Under the pieces are notes generated by a model. It worked only from the letters and a program-made list of their open reading frames with translations, was not told where the DNA came from and did no database searches. From positions 277,932,658-277,996,657 of the forward strand of contig CM068373.1 of the NCBI GenBank assembly GCA_034769895.1: a stretch of DNA of 64,000 nucleotides, written 5' to 3'. Position numbers and translations under genes: made by a program. The DNA is from Magicicada septendecula. Taxonomy: Eukaryota > Arthropoda > Insecta > Hemiptera > Cicadidae. Position 1 is the stretch's first letter. Each line of letters begins with the position of its first letter. Below are positions 21,960 to 34,330 of this stretch, in pieces.

Positions 21960-24900
21960 TTCTAGGCCAAATATTAAAAGAAAGACTGTACTCCGAGTAC
22001 AAGGAAATCAGGAGAGATTAGCTCATTACATCTCCGACATCAGGGAGTCATCTCGACTACTACGTGTAGACTGGAATGAGACACAAATGGTCGACACCAT
22101 TTTAATAGGACTGTCACCTGAAGAAAGATCTCGTTTATCGTTGATAAATAGATCCAACACAATTGCTGATCTAGAACAGTGCAGTATCCATTCGTCAAAT
22201 GTATGGTACTCCGATCAAAATAGACAAGCAATGAAAACCGCTGGAACTAATAGAAATGAATTGCGAGCACTAGTGCCTGATGGAACAACCTCGCATGAAA
22301 GGCAAGTTTTCAGTAGACCTCACAATGTGCGCAAATCTGGTAAGTTAAGTGTAACACCATATAAAGCGGAAACAAAGGACCCACCTCGCAATAAACCCAT
22401 CTGTTATAATTGCGGCAAATATGGGCACATAAGAAAAGACTGCAAGAGTAAGCCATTGGAACGGAATCACCCAACTCCAAAAAACATGCGGGGAGACCCG
22501 AAATCCTGTGTCTTCCGCAGCTACTCGAAATCTGGTGAACGCAAAGAAACTTATAATAAAAAAAAAAATAATAATAAAATATTTTGTAACCAACGTGGAA
22601 GGAAAAGAAGTTCGAAAGAAATAGATCCCTATGTGAGAGAATTTCGTGAAAAATGTAACGCGATTAATAAATGTAACTGGACTAAAAATCTATTACCCTT
22701 AATACAAATTGACCTAGGTGTTACCTCCACAATCGCATTAATCGATTCGGGATCTACCAGAACCTTAATCAGTCAAAAGTTAGCAGATAAATTATTCGAA
22801 CACAACCTAGTGAAACGGAGTCAGGCGGTGAATATAAAATGTGCTACCGCCAATAAACGGAATATAATGATAAAACTTAGCATCACCACTAAAGTTAAAA
22901 TCAAGAACCTAACGTGGTTTTTTACTATGTTAGTATGTAATGAGTTAGGACCCGACTTAATATTGGGAGCAGACTTTATAAGTAAAATGGGAATGATTCT
23001 TGACATCCATGAGCAGAAATATTATTTTCGATTCGACCGTACACGGAAGTATAATTTTGATTGTAATACTAAAAAACAAGAAAGAACTAGATCATCAACA
23101 GCACACGTAGTACACCAAGAGTCTGAATTATCTCATCTAGGAAGTAGAGATAGGCTGAGAATGCAGAAATTAATAAAAGAATTTTCCACCGTTCTTACAC
23201 CTAAGCTAGGACTTACGAAACTAATAGAATATAAGATCAATCTGAGCGATCAGAAAGTAATACGCCTACCCCCCTACAAGTTGTCGCCTCCCAAGATGGA
23301 AGTGATGAGAAACCATATCAACAAATTGTTAGAACAAGGAGTCATTGAACCCTCTACGTCTCCATATTCATCACCCTCCTTTTTAGTACCAAAAGGTCAC
23401 GATAAACATAGACTAGTTGTGGACTACCGGCAATTAAACAAACGAATAGAATTTGAATCTATCCCGCTTCCAGACATCCATAGTGCTTTTCATTACTTCA
23501 CAAAAGCGAAAGTCTTTACGGTAATGGATCTGAATCAAGCTTTTCACCAAATACCCCTTTCGGAAGAATCCAAACGTCTAACCGCGTTTGCCGTTCCTTT
23601 TAACCTGTACCAATTTACTAGAGTACCCTTTGGAATATCTCAAGGAAGTTCCGTATGTAGTCGATTATTAGAAAGAATATTTCATGAGATTAAATTTAAA
23701 TATGTGTATCACTACTTGGACGACATCGTTATTTATAGCGAATCCATGGAACAACATCTTAAACACCTACGTGAAGTGTTATTTCGGTTACAAAAAGCAG
23801 GATTAACAGTTAACCCCAAAAAGGTAAATTTTGCCGTCCCACATTTTTCATTCTTAGGTCACATCGTGAAAGCGAATGGAAAAGTAAGCATTGACCCCGA
23901 ACGAACCCGCGCCATCAGAGAATTTTCACCCCCACGAGATGCAAAAGGTATAGCCCGATTTTTGGGAATGGTAAATTATTTCCACAAATATATTCCCCAT
24001 CTTGCCGAAATAGCAGCACCCCTAAATTCCTTACGAAAGAAGGGAACGAAGTTTGAATGGAGCTCACTACATCAAAACGCGTTTGAGCAACTTAAAGAAA
24101 GTATTATATCTCCCCCAGTATTGCAACTAGCGGATTTCACGAAACCTTTCGTAGTGCAGACCGACAGTTCCAGTGTAGCGTTAGGTGCAGTGATATATCA
24201 AGAGATAGAAAACTGTAGACTACCTATTAGTTATGCATCGCGAACACTGAGCGACCAAGAAAGAAAGTATTCCGCATATGAATTGGAATGTTTAGCAATT
24301 GTTTTTGCATTCGAGAAGTTTAAACCCTTCCTAGAACATAAAGAATTCCTTTTGGAAACTGACAATCAAGCGTTATCTTGGTTATTGAATCACCCTAAAC
24401 AGTTAGGACGTTTTGGAAGATGGATATTGAAGTTAAACTGCTACAAATTCAGAGTGCAGCATACAAAAGGTACCCAAAACGTAGTCGCTGATACCCTGTC
24501 CCGAATGTTCCAGCCGCCCACTAAAACTCCCGAAAGCAAGGAGAATCCGGAAATAGCACTTGCTAACGCCGTAATTACTGAGTTCCCCCTTGCCTTTACG
24601 AACATTGCTCTGTATCAACAACAAGACCCCTTACTGAAGCCTATTATAGAACAACTTACGCAAGGTATTAAATCGAGAAATACGTATTGAGTAAAAATGT
24701 ACTATGTCACAAGATAAGAAGCGGAAAGGAACTAAGAATAATAGCCCCTGATGTAATTAAGCCCATGCTGATGGAATACTTCCATTCATCTACCATAGGA
24801 GCCCATATGGGAATCAGTAAGACAATACATCGTGTTCGAAAGGAATATCATTGGAACAATATGAACAGCGAAATAGCCAGTTTCGTGAAGAAATGTACAT

Positions 24901-25835
24901 TATGTGCCCTCAGTAAACCAGCCAGAAATACTCAAGTAAGCCAACTGATTTCAGAAATCCCTAAGACCCCTTTTTCTAAACTTTATCTAGACTTTTCAGG
25001 TCCATATCCACGATCCAAATCAGGTAATACAATGTTACTCATCTGTGTAGATTCTTTCACCAAATTTGTTTGGATGTATCCCATGCGACGAGCATTAGCG
25101 TCGACGACTGTAAAAATATTACAGGAAAGATTATTTAAAGACTAAGGTACACCTGTACGTATAGTATCAGATAATGGACCACAGTTTAAAGCGAAAGAAT
25201 TTAGGAATATGTGTTTCAAGTTAGGAATAGACCATATAACCACTACGGAGTATCGACCGCAAGGCAATATTGCTGAAAGGTATCTACGAAACCTCAAATC
25301 TGCGTTAATCGCCTATCATGCGAACGATCACACGTCGTGGGACCAAAACCTATCCTGGATTCAATACGCTTTTAATTTAGCTTATCACGAAGGTCACAAG
25401 TCGACCCCTTTTGAGTTACTGTACAAATACCGACCAAACCACCCTTTGTCCACAAGATGGAATATACACGATCTGCTGCCTCCGCAAATAACGGATAAGC
25501 AGATAAAGCAAATATGGAATAAAGCCCGCTCTAATTTAAGAGCAAACTTAGAGAAATCCAGAAAATACCACGAGAAAGGTATTCATAACAATTCGATTAG
25601 GTACCAAGTAGGTGACTTAGTAATGTATAAGACTCACCCCACTAGTAGTGCAATTGATAAGACCACCTCTAAACTATCATACCAAATCCAGAAGTACCTA
25701 ACTCCAGTTACAGTAGCCCTGTACGAACCTGCGACTCGAAAATATGTGCGGAGAACGCATATTTCGCAGCTAAAATTGTATAAGAAGAAGAGACGGAATA
25801 GTATAACCCAAAATAGAAAAGGGAATACTAGGTAG
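21960..25835 (+). pseudogene. Ty3/Gypsy gag-pol remnant
   Basis: Fossil of a Gypsy-class retrotransposon polyprotein. In order: the end of the gag capsid-like region (about 22000-22150, LSPEERSRL pattern), a CCHC zinc knuckle CYNCGKYGHIRKDC (about 22402-22443), a retropepsin-like protease with LIDSGSTRTLIS (about 22740), reverse transcriptase with VDYRQLNKR (about 23420) and the YLDD catalytic box (about 23713), RNase H with QTDSSSVALGAV (about 24165) and the TDNQAL motif (about 24358), then an integrase with an HHCC zinc region (about 24785-24915) and DDE core text (DFSGP near 24993, SDNGPQF near 25170, the Glu in GNIAERY near 25270). The gag N-terminus is not recognisable. No envelope gene follows. 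Most of the reading is open and only about two breaks are seen, so the copy is fairly young but not whole. The enzymes' roles are family knowledge. Confidence 0.95.
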
Positions 25836-26333
25836 TGAAGTATATTATACTTCTGAAACCGTGGAAAATGTTAAACGTAGAGTTTGGAAATGAGGCCTGA
25901 TCAACCTGAGATCCAGTTCTGCGAAGAATACGTTAATGGGTACTCATTTACAAGATGAAAACTAGTACTATATGAAAATTAGACTGAGTTCTAAATAGCA
26001 AAGATTTAGAAAATTACTCTACAGAGAAAGAGTAAGACAACCAAAAAGAAAAAAAAACCGGTAGTAGATTTAAGTGATAGAGATAAGAAAGAGTTTTGTG
26101 TTTTATTTTGTAAATATTAAGTGTGAATAGTATGTAGAAAAAAATTAGTTAATAAGAAAGTATGAAAGTATATTGTGTTATGGAGAAGAAGCAAGAGATA
26201 TAACTCTAATCAATAACTATGTGAAAGAAATTACACACACTGACACCATTCATACTCCAAGTCCCCAGTTGTGTGTTTAAAAAAAATAAAAAACAAAAAA
26301 GCAACCGTAACGTGAAACTTAAGCGGTGGAGTA
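25836..26333. other. 3' noncoding part of the Gypsy internal region
   Basis: A-rich plus strand between pol and the right LTR, with no envelope-like reading. The last bases before the LTR (AGCGGTGGAGTA) are a weak polypurine tract. Confidence 0.55.
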
Positions 26334-27883
26334 TGTGACGATTTAAATTCTAACTGTAATCGTAAATAAAAAAAATTAAGTTTGCGAGCGATTAAGTAAT
26401 TTTAAATTTCACTATAATACCTAAAACCCCTGTATTTACTCAGTATGAGAATGAGAAGTAATTAAGAGATCCAAAGAAACACTAATAAAAAGGGCGAATT
26501 GTAAAAAAGTTATTATTATCATAATTAACCCTTTGCTTGTCATCATGCGGTGACCTGTTAATTCCGGACTCGACGTGTTTACCGAGTCGTCTGTAATGTA
26601 GGAAAAAATAAAAATCATAATGTTTATAATTAGAAATCTGAAGACACAAATAGCCGTTAAAATAACTTAATTAAATTATATATGTATAATTAAGGTATAG
26701 TTTTTGGTAATAAGAATGTTAACTTAAATAACAATAGGGACTATATTGTCGCGGAGTAGTTGCCCCTCTCCTTTGTTAAGTACCAGTTGAAGCGTGCAGA
26801 AAGTCTCTCGCTATGTTGCCTTCACGCAGTACAGACGTACGAGCGAAAGCTCTACCAAAATGTTTTTAATTTGTTTGTTTTATTTAAATGTAGTATATTA
26901 ACTACCACTGCTAAAAGTGGAAAGCGTGTGTCATGTATCAATAACATAAATATGTGGTAAGAAGGAGAAAGAAAATGTAACACAAAAACAGAACTAGTGG
27001 TACGCAAGATGACGACTCCCTTCAAGAGGTAACTCCATTTACAACATCACTCCTGAAGATGTGATCTGCAGAAACTTCATAAAGACACGTTTACCATGCT
27101 TAAGACGTTGCTTAGGACATCCGAGAATCTACATATACTTACACCAAAGAAGCTTCAATCTCCTCTGTGAACATCCGACCTATTCTTGCCGAAGACACGA
27201 CCCAGATGATGACGCCGACTACAAGGATTCCCAAGACGGACACCCCAGGACGAGGTTTCTACGTTCAATTGTAAAGGTGACTCGATAGCCTTGCGATCGA
27301 GAGTTAATCATATTTGTTACACTACTCACTTCTAAAAGAGACTTTTCAAAGACGATGAATTTTATGTAAACATTATAATGAGAAAATCTAAGAGTTTACT
27401 GTAAAAATTCAATTATCATACGTTGTAACGCTTTAAATGTTAACGTTACTTATTATCGTTCCAAGTAATAGTACCATTCTTCAAATGGTTAAAGAAGTCT
27501 TGCAAGCTTCTAAAATGAACTGAAAATAATTAGAAGTCTTTACTATAAATATACAGAAAGTAAACTCAGATCCGAGGTATAAGAATATATAACCAATTTG
27601 ATCCCATAGTTATATGAAAAGCATTTAAATATTTTAGTTTAAATAATGATGTCATGGGATCTGTCAGTAACTGTTGTTAAATAAAGAGAAGTCGTCTTGT
27701 TACACATGAAAATGAGTGCATAAATCAGTAAAATACCTTCCCTTGTTTCCTTACACTGATAGTGAGTAATTTGATCAATTAATTTGATTTTAATACAGTT
27801 CGTTACAACGTAGGCAGCCCATGTAATTGGCAGAGGTCAGTTAAGATGGGTTCCCTGGATTTGTAACGCGGCAATACGTTACA
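26334..27883 (+). mobile_element. Ty3/Gypsy LTR, right copy (1550 bp)
   Basis: Starts TGTGACGATTTAAA and ends ATACGTTACA, with the same terminal words as 19724-21287. It lies directly after the gag-pol region in the position of the 3' LTR. The right flank AGAC does not match the ATAT that precedes the left LTR, so the two LTRs do not appear to share one insertion event. Confidence 0.85.
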
Positions 27884-28719
27884 AGACAAAAGTGAAATTG
27901 ACTTATTACTACACTATTTTTCAAAGTACAACACTAAAACTGAACCAGAGACACTCCACCAACACAAGAAGGAAGAATTGCAGCCACAAGGACAAAAATT
28001 CAGAGGGAAAATCTTTATTTGAACTTTGAAACAGCGAAGTGAGACCGTCTTGCAACTATACACGAGGAGCAGCCATCATTGATTACCCACAATACATCGC
28101 AACACAGCCTTTGCTACCGAATGGTTTGAAATCTGCTCACTTACCATTATATATTATCTATCATGTCTGTATTTTAATCTTTAAGGTGATATATTTGTAA
28201 TGTTATACTTTATAAACTTTGCCCTTATTTCTCTGACTTTACCTAAAATAACTGCTAAAAGAATCCTTATATAAATAATTATACTAATTAACGATACCCT
28301 GAGAATCGATTTATATATCGATAAAGAGTCGAAATAATAAATAATTGTTAATAAAATTTCTTATATATTACATAATTGAACATTCCTAAAATATAATTAA
28401 CTTGATAAGTAAATTTAATAGAGTTAACTACCAGAATCTCACCACACTGAAGGAAGATAACCTCCAAATAAGAAAAATACACAAATCGATTGTTATTGGA
28501 GACAATTCTATCAACTGGCGAGAGGATTTTAAAAATACTGAAAAGGCATTAAAATAATAAAAACAAATAACAAAAGATTCGGAACACGACAGAACATAAT
28601 TATTTAATTAATTATAAATAAAAATAAAAAAAATTTTTATAAACAACAAACATTTTTCTTTTACACAAACATAAATTAACAAATTTATAATTATTGATTT
28701 GCAAAGTATCGTTACAGTA
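27884..28719. other. no gene seen
   Basis: AT-rich with A runs. No recognised signature. Confidence 0.5.
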
Positions 28720-28837
28720 GACATGGCGTTGGCACAATCAGCATTCAGCAACTGTAACTTATCGCCATCAATGAAATCTAACCGTCGTGTCGTCGCGATT
28801 CTGCTGTCAGTGTAGTCCTTTGTTTAAATGATACAAG
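28720..28837 (+). repeat. direct repeat, left copy (partner 29015-29138)
   Basis: Matches 29015-29138 in the same orientation: GACTGCAGCTTATCGC-like text, GAAATCTAACCG, GTCGTCGCGATTCTGCTGTC and AAATGATACAAG are shared with few differences. Confidence 0.8.
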
Positions 28838-28838
28838 G

Positions 28839-28989
28839 TCAGTTGAAAAGTTCGCGGAGCGACATCTTTACCTCAGTGGTAGAACTAAAATCTTTTGTGT
28901 GCTGCAAGACGTATATTTCGCGTGAACATCTGTTAATTTCCAGATACATCTGTCAATTTATTCACTTTTTACCAGCTCTTTTCAACTGA
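28839..28989. mobile_element. 151-bp element with 12-bp terminal inverted repeats (MITE-like)
   Basis: Starts TCAGTTGAAAAG and ends CTTTTCAACTGA, a perfect 12-bp inversion. The TTGAAAAGTTCGCGGA start resembles mariner-type termini, so it may be a mariner-derived MITE. It sits between the two direct repeats at 28720 and 29015. No clear target duplication was found. Confidence 0.6.
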
Positions 28990-29014
28990 TCCTCGAAAAA
29001 ATATTAATCCACGT

Positions 29015-29138
29015 TGACTAGCAGTTGCCACAATTATTAGGATATTCAGCGACTGCAGCTTATCGCATTCAGTGAAATCTAACCGACGTGTCATCGCAAT
29101 TCTGCTGTCAATGGTGGCCTTTGATTAAATGATACAAG
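29015..29138 (+). repeat. direct repeat, right copy (partner 28720-28837)
   Basis: See the left copy. The right copy is followed by unrelated sequence after AAATGATACAAG. Confidence 0.8.
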
Positions 29139-29824
29139 AACGTGTCAACACCGCCTGAATATATGAGTAAATCTAAAAGACGTTAATTACGAGTGATAAA
29201 GAGTTGCTTTGATACCCGTTGTAAACGGTTTTAGCGCGAGTGCTATTCGTGTGAATGTCGTTATGAGGTTGATGGCATTTGCATTATTGTACTAACGACG
29301 GTACACTGTCCCCTGCAGGACTGGCGCCACCTGTAGAGTTGACTATGTTTAAAGCACCACCTAAAGGGTTGATCGGTACATGTGTGACTATGTTTAGCTG
29401 TAAGGCTTAACGTTTCACTGCGGGGAATTTATTGAATGAAGAAAACCGATTAACATCTGTTGGTGCAGCACACGACTAGAGATAGGCTACTAACTGAACT
29501 GGAATAACAACGAGTTAAATTCACCTGCCATAGTTAACGCTGGACAAAACGGGAATCATTGTTTGGTAATCCGAAGTTTCAATTTGATATGAAAAACGTA
29601 ATATGATAGTAAACCATCGATTACCAGTCGGTGTTGTGTGTGCGCGTGCGAACGCGCGCGAATGCGTGTAACAATTGTAGTCACTGTAAGAACATAGAAG
29701 TTGGGGATTCATAAAACAACTTCATGTGCCACTTGAGAAAAAATTTTCAGTTAATACATTGACATACGTAAACTTTAAAATATCGAGGAGTCAGTGATAA
29801 AATTACCCTAATCGACGTTTATGA
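29139..29824. other. no gene seen
   Basis: Includes a GTGCGCGTGCG-type stretch near 29638-29668. Nothing else recognised. Confidence 0.5.
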
Positions 29825-30045
29825 TATTTCAAAAACTAAATTTTTAATGATTTTGTATTTGTATTTAATATATTTTGAACGGCTATTTAGTGAATAAAAA
29901 ACCTCTATTAGTAACAAAATTAACCTTGAAAATCAGTTTAATAAATTTATGATTCATCATTGCACTTAGAAACCTTTAATTTCAGTTTTCCGTAAATCCA
30001 CCTGAGTGGACGTGGATAGATTTACCAATAAACCCACGAAATACT
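29825..30045 (+). repeat. dispersed repeat, copy 2 (partner 1-212)
   Basis: Same orientation as 1-212; shares TTTAATTTCAGTTTTCCGTA, a CACCT-AGTGGAC word and the following TTTACCA-TAA-CCC word. Confidence 0.55.
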
Positions 30046-30066
30046 TTCTTTTATATCGATAAAGAA

Positions 30067-31440
30067 AAATCATCATCATCGTCGTCATCATCATCCGCAC
30101 TCCAAGGATTAGGCCCTAGACCTTTTCCGGAACCCATCTTCTTCTTGGTCTCTTCCCAGTAGGACGATAACCCAATGCAGCCTTGGGTAGACGGATATCA
30201 GGCATGCGGTTCAAGTGTTCACACCATTTCCTTCTGCGGTCTTCAATCTTCTGGGGCAGCAATACAATGTTTAATTTGAGTCTAATATCCTCGTTCCTTT
30301 TCCGATCCAGGAGAGAGCAACCTTGCGTCCCTCTTAGAAATTTCATTTCGGCAGCCTGAATCCTCTGCACGTCCGTTTTACCAAGAGTCCATGTCTCACT
30401 AGCATACAGGAATTTGGGGCAGCCACTGTTTTATAAAATTTCATTCGGGTATCCTTCCGTGTTTTATTTTTCAGGTACCTATGAATCGTATCACAGATGC
30501 GTATACATTTCGTTAGCTTACTATCCCAATCAATATCGGTTCCATAGGAGGTATCACAACCTAAAGAAACTAAAATGACTAACCTGATCCAAAATCTGAT
30601 AATATTCACGACTATCTTAGTTTTTATAGGATACCTGCCCTTAAATGCCATCGTTTTAAATGTTGTAGCAGAGATCTGTAGCCCATAGTCTTGTATGATG
30701 CCAAAAGGGAAACAGATAATATTTCCCTTTGTATCTGGTCTTCTTTTTTTCTGTATCATTACCTTGTCATCTGCATAAAGCAATGTGTTCACATGAAAAT
30801 TTCCGCTGCTTGCGCGCTGAAATGATATTCCCGATTCAACTTTAGCTGTCAATCGCCGAAATATGTCGTTCATGAAGATATTAAAAAGTGTCAGTTAAAT
30901 AGTGCACCCTTCACTGCCTCACACATTTATGTGTAGGAATCCCTTCTGATAATTTACCATTAAAATCCACGACAACCGCTGTCTTGTAACATAAGCTCCT
31001 AAGAACTTTAATCAATTAATTGCGAAGGGAAACCCCTTTGTTCCATTATACTTTAGAGTAACGAACATTTCACATTATCAAAAGCTTTCAACACGTCTAT
31101 GAATGCTAGATGCGTCTCTAAGTTAAATTCCCTCCCCTTTTCAATTATTAACTTAAGTGTAAAGATAACCACTATGCATGAACTCCCCTTCCTGAAGCCA
31201 TTTTGTTCTTCTGATATTAAAGCGTCAGCTATTGGAGTTAGTCTCTCGTTTACTATTTTAGCGTAGACCTTATATGTAGTATCTAAAGTAGAAGTTCCTC
31301 TATAATAATCTGTCTTTGCCCGATATTCTTTTTTGAATAATTAAATTACAACCGCTTTTGACAATTTTTTAGGAATACTGTGTTCTTTCCAACACATATT
31401 CAGAAAATGTAATAGACGCAGAAAGAGAATTAGATGAGAA
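30067..31440 (-). pseudogene. 5'-truncated LINE with RT palm and C-terminal tail
   Basis: Minus strand. From about 31400 down to 30900, pieces of the RT finger/palm domain are readable in shifting frames (EEQNGFRKG-like and AFDNVK-like text). Between 30873 and 30343 one frame has NTLLYADDKVMI, the FADD/YADD catalytic box, then DYGLQIS, LGCDTSYGTDIDWDSKLTK, ICDTIHRYLKNKTRK and MKFYKT. Between 30370 and 30116 another frame has RIQAAEMKFLRGTQG, RKRNEDIR, RRRKWCEHLNRMPD and a basic end GKRPRRRW. The change of frame occurs near 30350. The 3' end runs into GAT-type repeats at 30067-30100. Same family as 33964-34330. Confidence 0.85.
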
Positions 31441-33963
31441 AGAGAATTAGTTTATATATTTCTGCTAACACCCGAAACTTAACTCGCAACTCTTACCTAT
31501 GCCCTGGATCTCTTCTCAGCACCTCTTCTTACCGATCTCCTATAACGCGTATATTTATGAACTTCTTTCCTTCACCTTTTGGGTTTTCCCTCCGTTTTCC
31601 TTCTAGTTCTTGATTGCTTCCTAGGAAGGTGAGAAAGGATAGGCACTTTGGGTCCAGGATGTCCGGACGTGTAAGAAAATATTGCCGACACGCATGTTCC
31701 TGTGCGAGGTACTCTATTTTCGCTGTAGAAACATTCCTGTTATTTTATTTTTTCTATCTTTCGCAGTTTTTAAGAGGTTAGCACTTCAAGTATTCTTGCG
31801 CATGTGTCTGATCTCGAATTTCGGGACGTCTGGTAGTTTCTTTTAGATTTCATTCTGCCTTAAAATACTTGATTTGTAATATGCGCTTGATGTTTTACGA
31901 ATTCTCAACGATGTCATTGCGTGATGGCCAGTTTTTTCTTAATATCATTTCATATACTTGCCACTTAATTATTTTAAAATTTTCAATAAATTAACTGTGG
32001 CACTTAAAAAAAATTATAATTAACTTTGCAGAAAATCGTTATTATTTAATAATTCCATATCACTAATTTTTATTTGCTAACCCATTACTCAGACGTTTGT
32101 TTCTGAATACTGCATTTTTATTGTTATTAAAATATTTTCCCGCTTTCAAATCGTGACGCTCGTCTGATCGCTGTGTTTTACCGAACTTATAGAACATCGA
32201 AAGAAAGTGCGAGACAGTTCCATTCTGTTCAGCAGTATTATAAAACGGTAATTGCGTTACGTTTATTATAGTAAGGAAATTGATTCTGCGACTGTATTGT
32301 GTGCAAGTACAAAGGACTAACTATGCGTGTAAAATTGAATTTATCAAGAGTTGTTTTTGTTACTAGCGAATATTTCACGTTGGTTTTGCATTTTTCATAC
32401 TTCATTGTTATTAATTAATGTTTCTGTTCAGGCGAATAAACGTTTGCCGTACGTTGTGCAATTGATAAAACTATAATAATTATGGAAGCGTATATTGAAT
32501 GTATTAATGACACTTCAAAAATGAATGTTTTCTCTGTTTACGAAAGTGTCAACTAAAATTCCGAAATTCATTGTTCTTAATCTAGTATCATATAATGATT
32601 AAACAGATAATATAACATGACTGATAAGCGATTTATATAACCTATGATAGCCCGTTTACACTATGTAGGGTAGTATATATAATATTACAGCCACATTTTT
32701 TGTGTAGCCCAAGATTTAAGGTGATCATATATAAAATTATGTAACGGTGATTATTTAATTAATAAAGTTGTGTGAGTGATTATAATCACAAACAAAAATA
32801 ACACTATTGCACACTATAAAGTTAGAAAAGGCTTACAGTATAATCACATTATAAAAGTTGAATCTTTTCGTTAACTGTATTTACAATGTCTGTGTTATGG
32901 CTTCCAAGAATAAAACTCTGTAGTGCAGGGTCGAGTCCATGGCCGAACCAGCAAACAGTCCTGCGTCGCGTCTTGACCAAGTCACTAGTGGACACAATAT
33001 TATTTCAGTGTGCAGTCGTGTTTGTTTTTGTTAGTGGAGTTTGCTGGTTTCTATTAAATTTTATTTATAGCTAAGACGCCTAATAATAATTTAGACGAGT
33101 GAATATAATGGTGCTTAGTGATTTTTTACTATTCCATGTTGTGGCCGAGTTGTGGATAATACAACGGACGGACGCATGTCGTCGAGAACGATTTGAAGGT
33201 AAGAATTTTCAAATTACTTTTTGCCATTTTGCCGGTGTTAAGCCTGTACAGTTGTTGCAGTTTTAAAACAAAAGGATGCTGTGTATTTGTAAAGAAGATG
33301 TTGATGCAATTTTTTTTAAATTGACAGTTGTGTTTTATTTTAATTGGTGTAAGAAGTCCCGGGTTATAACGTAGATTAGATTAGACTAGATTACGATTTA
33401 CAAATTATATTTACACATATTGGTTTTTGATGTACTTGTTGTGTATGGTTTGTAATTTTACTTTCAATGTCTTTCTATAGTTTCTGTCTGTTCTTATTAG
33501 GTTGCTTGTAATTGGAAAACAATTATTTCAGAGAGATTAATTGCTTTTAATTAGAGATAATTTTGAAAAATAGATTAATACGGGTGTTGTATACTTTCGT
33601 ATATTTGGTTTTATGTTCATATTAACAATCCGCATATCACTGAAGAATCGAATGAATTTTCTGAATACAGAAAGAGAACAAAATTTTGAATATAGGCACG
33701 TTTTATTTAAAATACACATATATAGCTACGTGATTACATCAAAATGACGTCGAACAGGTCATTGCTTTCTTAACGGCCGTTAATTATCTAACGACCTTAT
33801 TACCTTCATTTATGTTAACTCTGTTTAACGGTCCTTAACTTTCACGACGCTTTGTGAAACAAATTATCTATCGTGAAGTGCTTACTTAATGAATGATGTA
33901 CGGACCACTAAATTCACAAATGAGGTCGGTGAATGGGGCGTAAGTAGGTCTACTAAATTATTT
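31441..33963. other. no gene seen
   Basis: A 2.5-kb stretch with no recognised element. A word near 32765-32830 recurs at 12775-12830. The open frame at 32886-33074 has no family pattern. Confidence 0.45.
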
Positions 33964-34330
33964 ATCATCATCAACACCACTCCAAGGACAAGGCCTTATA
34001 TCTGTTCCGGAACCCATCTCCTCCTCGGTCTACCGACATCTCTCTTCTCAGTAGGGTGATAAACCAAGGCAGCCACATGTAGAAGGATATCACGCATGCG
34101 GTTCAAGTGATCACACCATCTCCTTCTGTGGTCTTCAAGCTTCTGGTGCAATGATGCAATGTTTAAATCGCGTCGAATATCCTCGTTCCTTCTCAGATCC
34201 AAAAGAGAGAACAGCATTGCTTCCCTCTTAGAAATTTCACTTTGGCTGCCTGAATCCTCTGCGCGTCCCTTTCACCAAGAGTCCATGTCTCACTGGCATA
34301 CAGGAATGTGGGGGACAGCCACAGTTTTAT
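33964..34330 (-). pseudogene. LINE 3' tail, same family as 30067-31440
   Basis: The minus strand has LLDLRRNEDIRRDLN, RRRWCDHLNRMRD, and VGRPRRRWVPEQI, and ends in a short GAT-type tail at 33964-33974. At the DNA level it aligns with 30080-30440 (GTTCCGGAACCCATCT, GGTTCAAGTG, TCACACCAT, TCTCACT-GCATACAGGAAT). Only the last 120 or so codons remain. Confidence 0.8.

Noticed and set aside
32886-33074. 62-codon plus-strand open frame with a hydrophobic end
   Set aside because: No family pattern and no flanking exon evidence; expected by chance at this composition.
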